A stretch of 64,000 bases of DNA. Origin: Gyromitra esculenta (Eukaryota; Ascomycota; Pezizomycetes; Pezizales; Discinaceae). A program made the position numbers and the translations under genes. The stretch is taken from contig JBCAML010000002.1 of NCBI GenBank assembly GCA_038503075.1, forward strand, positions 868,001-932,000, given 5' to 3'. Below are positions 58,240-64,000 of this stretch, piece after piece. The notes below the pieces were generated by a model. The model saw nothing but the letters and a program-made list of their open reading frames with translations, made no database searches and was not told the origin of the DNA. Position 1 is the first letter of the stretch, and each line of letters begins with the position of its first letter.

Positions 58240-59361
58240 GCCGAGTGGTTTGTCCGCCCTTTGTCCCTAATTTCTCTTTCCTGTGTTGGGTGATTCTCCT
58301 ACAAGATGTCAAACAGCGTAATGTTTGCCTCCCTTTTGGTCATCTTTGTCTAGTGTTGGCGTTTACATGGTCCTGATAAAGGGTTACGTTTGTATGTACG
58401 TTAGATGTTTTGGGAGAGAGTTTCTGTGCAATAAAATGATTCGGCACGTTCAATCACCTCAGTAGAATTCTTTAGCACAATATCATATGAATGGCCACAC
58501 GTTGCATTTCACACTGAGAAGAAAAAAAAACCAATACGACACTCGAGACGTAATGCACTACGATGAAAGACGCACATTTCTTCGAAAAATCTTCTTCAAC
58601 GAAACCTAAGCTTAGGCTCCGTGTTCACACCTGCATCTCAAGAATTCTAGCTAGCATCAGATCCTTCTTATATTGCTGGCGAATAAGATCGCGGCCTTGG
58701 GTTAAACTAAGTGGATCTTGAGATTAAGTATGGCAGGCTTTGGAGGAAAGCGCCCATTTCTTAGGCACTTGACCAGCACACCATCGTGGTTCATCTCAGT
58801 CATTTTGCTACCTAATGCTTTGCTCACCTATACGCATCCGTGGCTACTCAAAATCTAGAATATGATGATTCTAATATATTATCTCGGACTATATGATAGT
58901 ATCATGGTAAGTTTTTGTTTTCGAGCTGTCGATCTTTCAAGTCATGTGTGATCACTCGCACTTATTGGCGCTTGTCAAAAAAAAAAAAGCGAAATTTGTA
59001 CCACAAGCCTAGGAATATACATATGACAGACACCCAACTTCCATTATCTTGAAGTTTCCTATTTATCTCCTCTTCCCACCTCTCGTGCAGTTTGCTACGA
59101 ACCGTAGAGGGGTTGGGCACAGGGCTAGGGTCCGTTGATCGATATATGTAGCGCAGCACACAGCGCGCGCTGTGAGAATACTATGGTGAGCACACAACCC
59201 TATTCCACGAACACACCGAGAAAAACATGTGTTGATGCCGAGCCTTGATTTAGTGGCTGGCGGCGAATCTGGATCCCTATAAATATGCCTTTCCTCTCCC
59301 TCCTTCCTCTCTTCTTCTTCCTCCATCAACCAACTACCCACAATGCCTTTTCCCCATCAGG
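58240..59361. other. Intergenic
   Basis: No supported gene; an A12 run at about 58979-58988. Confidence 0.5.
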
Positions 59362-59572
59362 GTGTGGGTATCTGGGGGTCTCGTCTGGGGGAGTCCTGTC
59401 CGGGGGAAGCTCTATCTGGGGAGTGTGGGTATCTGGGGGTTCCTTCTGGGGGAGTCCTGTCCGGGGGAAGCTCCGTCCGGGGAGTGTGGGTATCTGAGGG
59501 TCCTATCTGGGGGTGTCCTGTCTGGGGGAAGCTCCGTCCGGGGAGTGTGGCATCTGGGGGAGCGGGGTTTTC
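59362..59572 (+). repeat. G-rich minisatellite, 61-bp unit, about 3.5 copies
   Basis: GTGTGGGTATCTGGGGG or its variant recurs at 59362, 59423, 59484 and 59545, an exact 61-base period. The unit contains several G4-G5 runs spaced by 10-15 bases. Because 61 is not a multiple of three and the unit is stop-poor, several frames stay open through it; these are not genes. Confidence 0.9.
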
Positions 59573-60668
59573 AGGGTGATTCCTTTTTGCCGCTTTACAA
59601 ATTTCATCGATTGCTTGGGAGGTTGTGAGGCATCGAAGAAATTTGTTTGACTGGATTGATTTATGGCTTTTGAATAGATTGGGGATTCGGAGGCTTTGTG
59701 GACTGTTGTTACTGATGGGGTTGATGCGCTCGTTGCTGAAGATACTTGTGGTGGGGTGTTGATGATACCGGTGCGCAGCAGTCAACGTGAACTAACCTGA
59801 ATCCAATCTGTCAAGGTCTGCTGTCCATACCCGTCATGCAAGGTATTTCATTGAATTTGAATTGATGCTCTAAGATGAGTTTCCTATTGCTTTGGCCAGC
59901 ACAAAGCAAATCCTCCACGAGCACGAGGTTCTCCAAAGCATGATCCTCTACTCACCTCGATCTATCTTATTGATCACACTATGTAGTGGTAAGAGGTGCT
60001 ATAAACGACCGGATAAGCTCGCAACTTGTTCCTGGTCTATGGCTCTGCCTCGCGTTCTCCGCTCCGGATAACACTAAGCTTCCTCAACTTCAATTTCCAC
60101 CACTCCATTTCGCCACACCTCCAGCAAACGTCGGTCATGAGCAAACGGGCATCGTTGAAGGTGTTGGTGCTCCTCTGGAAATCAGTGGCTGGTTAGGTCG
60201 CAAGCCCAGCTGGATGAAATTTGACTCTGTAGTGAAATATCTGCCCTAGCCCCGGAGCTGATAATGAAAGGCTCACTAAAACTGCAAGGCTCTTTGACTA
60301 TGGGCCTAGTGACGATGAAAATGGCAATACGAATTTCACTAGCTTTACTCGGGCTTGGACCCACAAAGTGAGATCTTAAGGAAACACGACCACGGTACAA
60401 CAGAAGAGGGTGGATGATTGGTTGGCTCGGGTGGGGCGGCGAATCCACCTGATGGTTTAGGATGATACCAAGGAGGAGACTGGAAAGCCTCAGTAGGAGG
60501 AGACCATTCGCTTTCTACCGAGGCGTAGCGAGGTAGTTTGGGAATGAACGAAGCTCTGATTTCTGCGGAGAAGCGTCAGCTTTGCTCATGTAGAGTGCGT
60601 GGTTTATAGTCCTTCGTCTTGGTAGTGTAGTAATGGTTTTAGCGAGACTAAAGAAAAAAAAGATAACA
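59573..60668. other. Intergenic
   Basis: No supported gene. An open frame at 59986-60249 contains GHEQTGIVEGVG, faintly like the zinc-site region of medium-chain alcohol dehydrogenases, but nothing around it fits. Confidence 0.45.
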
Positions 60669-60780
60669 CGAGCTTGGCACCTGGGATTCTCGCGTGGCTA
60701 CATGCTGCAGTACTAACTGGACGATATGATGTTTGAGTAACAGTGTGTCGGGATTGATCACACCTTAAATCAGCCACAGG
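60669..60780 (-). pseudogene. Decayed 5S rRNA copy
   Basis: On the minus strand the sequence keeps the 5S internal promoter region (CATCATATCG, CAGTTAGTACTGCAG, GAGAATCCCAGGTGCC). It has a T8 terminator (plus strand A8 at about 60655-60662) and a TATA element (TCTATAAAAC) about 25 bases upstream, but it differs from the copy at 47744-47858 at many sites and helix I no longer pairs well. Loop changes such as GTAGCCAC for GTGACCAT suggest loss of function. Confidence 0.7.
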
Positions 60781-61356
60781 AAGCCTGTTCTTGGACCCCC
60801 GTTTTATAGACGTATGTGGTTCTCGCATAGACGCTGCCTATTGCATGTTGGAGTTCCAACGGGCACTGTGCTGCGACAAACGGCATGCACGTCTAGTTCC
60901 AACAATCCGTCTGGTTATTTCGGCTCGGCGCGTGCCTGGCGACTTTAATTTACGTTCTTCCTCCTTCCTCGTGGTCGTCACTTTGCATCGCAGCAACCAA
61001 TGATAGCAGAGCCCCAGAACCGACGCTGAGGCGCTACAAGGGTCTGTGCAGAAGAGAGCCCCATGTCTAGAGGCTCTGCGGGAGTGGCGTATTGCCACGA
61101 TCAACAAGCAGGTATTTATCCGAGATCAGTAAAAACCGCAACCCTTCTTATTTCTCGCTCTTTTTTTTTTTCCGTAACGAGCTTATATTATTCTAAAAAT
61201 AGTAAAGGCCGGTACCTCGCTGTCTTTGCTCCCACTAATTAGCAAAGTCGCGCCTAGGCGACGAAAGCGACTTTTGACTTCTCTGATCTTATCGCGCGAA
61301 AACTAGAAGAGCACTGGCAGTTAGATAGGTCTCATACTTGAGATGTCGAAACAGAA
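60781..61356. other. Intergenic
   Basis: Nothing supported; a T11 run at about 61161-61171. Confidence 0.45.
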
Positions 61357-61614
61357 TTATACCTGTGTCCAAGCTTCGCCTACAGCTTTTGTCTCCAATA
61401 CTCGCCTTTGACCAACTGCTGACTCGGCCTCAACATCAAAATCGTCAAACACTTGCTGTCCGAGTTTATCCATTTTAACATCCAAGACATCGTGCAAGAT
61501 GTTCTTAAAATGGCCGTTAATTGCTACATCCAGAGGCAAAAGAAGACCGGCACATCGATATCTGTGCTTTGGCAAATGTCTGAGCTGAGTCTTGTTGGAA
61601 TAAGGTGCTCTCAC
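61357..61614 (-). pseudogene. Fragment of a pogo-like (DDE_1) transposase
   Basis: The 85-codon frame contains CAGLLLPLDVAINGHFKNIL, which resembles the L-Q-P-L-D-V-x-(I/V)-N-x-P-F-K signature near the last catalytic Asp of DDE_1/pogo transposases. It continues ...RRVLETKAVGEAWTQV, like the helical end of that domain. The N-terminal catalytic parts and terminal repeats are not seen nearby. It may be the source family of the TA-flanked short elements in this window, but that link is inferred. Confidence 0.5.
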
Positions 61615-62230
61615 CTATAATACTATTGTGGCGGTACATTCGGAGTAACGCGGATGGATGTTTAGCCGACGGAGGATTTACTTTGTATTAGCCCGACGGG
61701 CATATTTCCTTGTGGTAACGGGATTGTTGAATGAAGAACAAGGAGTATTTAGTTGGGGGATTTTAGTAGCTAAATCAGTATCGAAATAGTCATTTATTCT
61801 CTACACTATCTTATAACGTTTTCAAAAAGTCTAAGTTAATGACTTCCTCGTGGGATAGTAGTAAAAAGGTTGCGCGCCAAAGTCGCTAGCATCGAAAGGT
61901 CCGTTCGGTGACAAAGCGTGGCTGGCGGAGACCTAGATCTCCCAGCGCAAACTCTCTAATGCCTCCCGGAGATATACAGTGAGGGCGTAATCTACGCATA
62001 TACTATTATCCTATCATGCTTATCACGCTGCCACTTGCGGTAGATATAGATATGGGTGTAGTTGATGACTTTATGTATCTCTTTTAAAAGTCAACTGCCA
62101 AGAGCATCCCTAGTTGCATTACATATCTCCTAGCTCTGACTCCCTTTAAGTCTTCTAGAACCATATATACCTCAAGATCCAAACTACATGACACTAATCT
62201 CCCTTCTTCCTCACCGCCACTGCTTCCAGA
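61615..62230. other. Intergenic, 3' of the TPR array
   Basis: No supported gene. Confidence 0.45.
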
Positions 62231-64000
62231 CTAACTGAATCGTTTTTTGTCCAGGGTCGCCGCCAGAGTGTCCATAGCTTCCAGAGTGTCTGGATGCTCT
62301 GTTCCTAAAACTCTCTGTCTTGCCTCTACCACTTCTAGTTGCAATTCTTCTGCCTCGCTCCACCGTTTCTGGTTTGTATATGTATTTGACAGGTTGATCA
62401 TAGCCTTTAGAGTACCCGAATGCTCCTTGCCCAAAACCCTCCTCCTTGCTTCAACCACATGTATTTGCAGCCCTTCAGCCTCCTCCCACCGCTCTTGATA
62501 CATGTAATTCTTCGCAAGGTTGTCTAGAGATTTTAGGGTACCATGGTGCTCTCTGCCTAACACCTTCTCGCTTATCTCCACCACTTGTAGCTGTAGTTCT
62601 TCTGCTTCCTTCCGCCGTCCTTAGTGTATGTAAGTGCCCGCTAGATTGTCCATCGTCGTTGGGGTGTCTGGATGCTCCTTTCCTAGAACCTTCTGGCTCA
62701 CCTCCATTACATGTAGCTGCAGCCTCTCTGCTTCATCCCATCACTCTAGCTTCATGTAGGTCCCTGCAAGGCTGGCCATGATTATCAAAGTGTCTGGATG
62801 CTCTCTACCTAGCAAACGTTGCCGAGTTTCCACCACTTGCAGCTGCATCACTTCCGCTTTCTCCCAAAGCCCCTGGCTCATGTAGGTTCCCGCCAGGTTG
62901 GCTATGGCTATCAAAGTATCTGGATTTTCTTGGCCCAGCAATCTCTCTCGCAACTCTACCACTTGTAGCTGTATTTCTTCTGCCTCACTCCACCGTTCTT
63001 GGAACATATAGACCCCTGCCAAGTTGTCCATAGCTGACAGAGTCTGGGGATGCTCCTTGCCCAATATATTTTGGGTTGCTTCTAATACTTGTAACTGGAG
63101 TGTCTCTACCTTCTCCCATCGACCTTGGTCCATGTAGGTCGATGCAAGAACGCTTAAAGCCTGTAGAGTGCTCGGATGCTCTCTACCTAGCACCTTCTTG
63201 CTCATCTCCAGTACTTGTAGTTGAATCATTTCTGCCTTCTCCCACTGCCCTTTCCTCCAGTAGATCCCTGCCAAATTCGACATGGCTATAAGCGTGCTTG
63301 GATGTTCCTTGCCTAGTACTCTCTGGCTCGTTTCTGTAGCTTGTAGCTGTAATTCCTCCGCCTCGTCCCACCGTCCTTGTTGCATGTAGGATCCCGCAAG
63401 ATTGTCCATGCTTACTAGAATTCCTGGATGGTCTTTGTCTAACACCTTCTCCCTCCCCTCTCTCACTTGCAACTCAAGCATTTCGGCTTCCTTCCAACGC
63501 CCTTGAGCCAGATAATTCACCACTAGGTTGCCCATGGCTGTCAAAGTGTCCAGGTGCTCTTCGCCCAGTATGCTTTGGTGTGACTCCACAACTTGTAGCT
63601 GCAGCTCCTCGGCCTTCTTAAACCGTCCTTGTTCCCTACACACTTTTCCTATTTCCTCTATACCGTTAACGAGGCGCCTTTCCGTCAGCTCACCATCAAG
63701 GTATTTCTTGATATTAATGCTGACTGCATCTACATGTCCCATGATCCTACTTTCGTATTCCCAGTTTTCTATTGTTTTGTAATTCGAGTATTGAGTTGCG
63801 GATCCGACAAGTATCACAGCTTCCCTTGCTTTAAACTTGCAATCGAAATCCCCAAGGCGTTCGCGAGCCCATTGGTGAACTAAAGGGTGAATATCAAAGG
63901 TGTAGTCCGATTTTTTCCGCTCGGCTAAGGAATATGAAAATAGCAACCCTAGAGAGTCACCTATTGAGAGATCTACCAGAAACGTTTTAGCTCATGGTCA
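62231..64000 (-). pseudogene. TPR-array (kinesin-light-chain-like) protein, NLR type, with in-frame stops; runs off right edge
   Basis: One minus-strand frame encodes about eleven tandem 42-residue TPR units of the form HPxTLxAMxNLAxxYxxQGRW then xEAExLQLQVxExxxxVLGxE. The segment upstream (TFDIHPLVHQWARERLGD) is typical of the join between an NB-ARC/NACHT ATPase and its TPRs in fungal NLR-like proteins; that ATPase would lie beyond base 64000. The frame is cut by a TGA at 62741-62743, in unit 8 where the consensus has Arg, and a TAA at 62621-62623, in unit 9 where the consensus has Gln. Units 9-11 continue in the same frame to 62231. A further TGA occurs at about 63990 and may lie in an intron. 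Either a pseudogene, or a protein ending after unit 7. Confidence 0.8.

Noticed and set aside
59285..59785. Several Gly- or Pro-rich open frames over the minisatellite
   Set aside because: The 61-base period shifts frame at each unit; frames stay open only because the unit lacks stops.
59986..60249. Possible alcohol-dehydrogenase fragment (GHEQTGIVEGVG)
   Set aside because: Only one short stretch resembles the family; upstream Cys motifs and downstream Rossmann fold are absent.
1..64000. CRISPR array, prokaryotic operon or integron
   Set aside because: Introns, Pol III genes and gene content are fungal; no regularly spaced direct repeats of CRISPR type were seen.

Overview
The window looks like a gene-bearing stretch of a filamentous ascomycete (Pezizomycotina) nuclear genome. 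Genes carry short introns (about 50-110 nt) with GTAAGT/GTATGT-like donors and CTAAC branch points. A divergent high-affinity iron-uptake pair (FTR1/FET3) is present, 5S rRNA is dispersed rather than clustered, and a 42-residue TPR array of the kind found on fungal NLR-like proteins lies at the right end. The exact taxon cannot be fixed from sequence alone; a Pezizomycetes-type fungus is a guess.

Layout. 0-3.7 kb: the 5' part of a very charged K/E/R-rich protein on the minus strand, running off the left edge. 3.7-6.8 kb: intergenic, with a small palindromic element and a tRNA-like relic. 6.8-10.7 kb: a three-exon OSH1-type oxysterol-binding protein (minus). 12.6-14.9 kb: an eight-exon HSPA12-like Hsp70 (minus). 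15.3-15.7 kb: a terminal-inverted-repeat element. 16.9-18.3 kb: a coiled-coil protein (plus) with a paralogue at 56.9-58.2 kb. 19.4-24.4 kb: FTR1 (minus) and FET3 (plus), sharing a 1.3 kb promoter with two ATCWGATAA iron-repressor sites. 25.3-27.1 kb: proteasome chaperone PAC4-like (plus) and a short-chain dehydrogenase (minus). 27.8-29.1 kb: a secreted Thr/Ala/Pro-rich protein. 32.6-33.6 kb: a GPI-anchored thaumatin-like protein. 35.2-36.5 and 38.5-40.8 kb: two nuclear-type proteins sharing a possible PARP-like zinc module. 41.2 kb: tRNA-Thr(AGU). 43.0 kb: a GNAT acetyltransferase. 44.3-46.7 kb: an unknown 805-residue protein. 47.8 kb: a 5S rRNA gene. 48.7-49.5 kb: a small type I membrane protein. 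51.2-52.1 kb: ribosomal protein uS7 (RPS5), divergent from an RBM39/Rsd1-type splicing factor (53.0-55.1 kb). 58-62 kb: repeat debris (a G-rich minisatellite, a decayed 5S copy, a transposase fragment). 62.2-64 kb: a TPR array with two in-frame stops, open to the right edge.

The clearest functional unit is FTR1-FET3: a plasma-membrane ferroxidase and its partner permease, head to head with shared GATA sites. The most unusual observations are an apparent AT-AC intron next to an 18-nt micro-exon in FET3, a roughly 18-fold excess of the palindrome TACATGTA in non-coding DNA, and several families of short inverted-repeat elements. All exon structures were built by eye from reading frame, splice signals and family conservation; no alignment or search was run.
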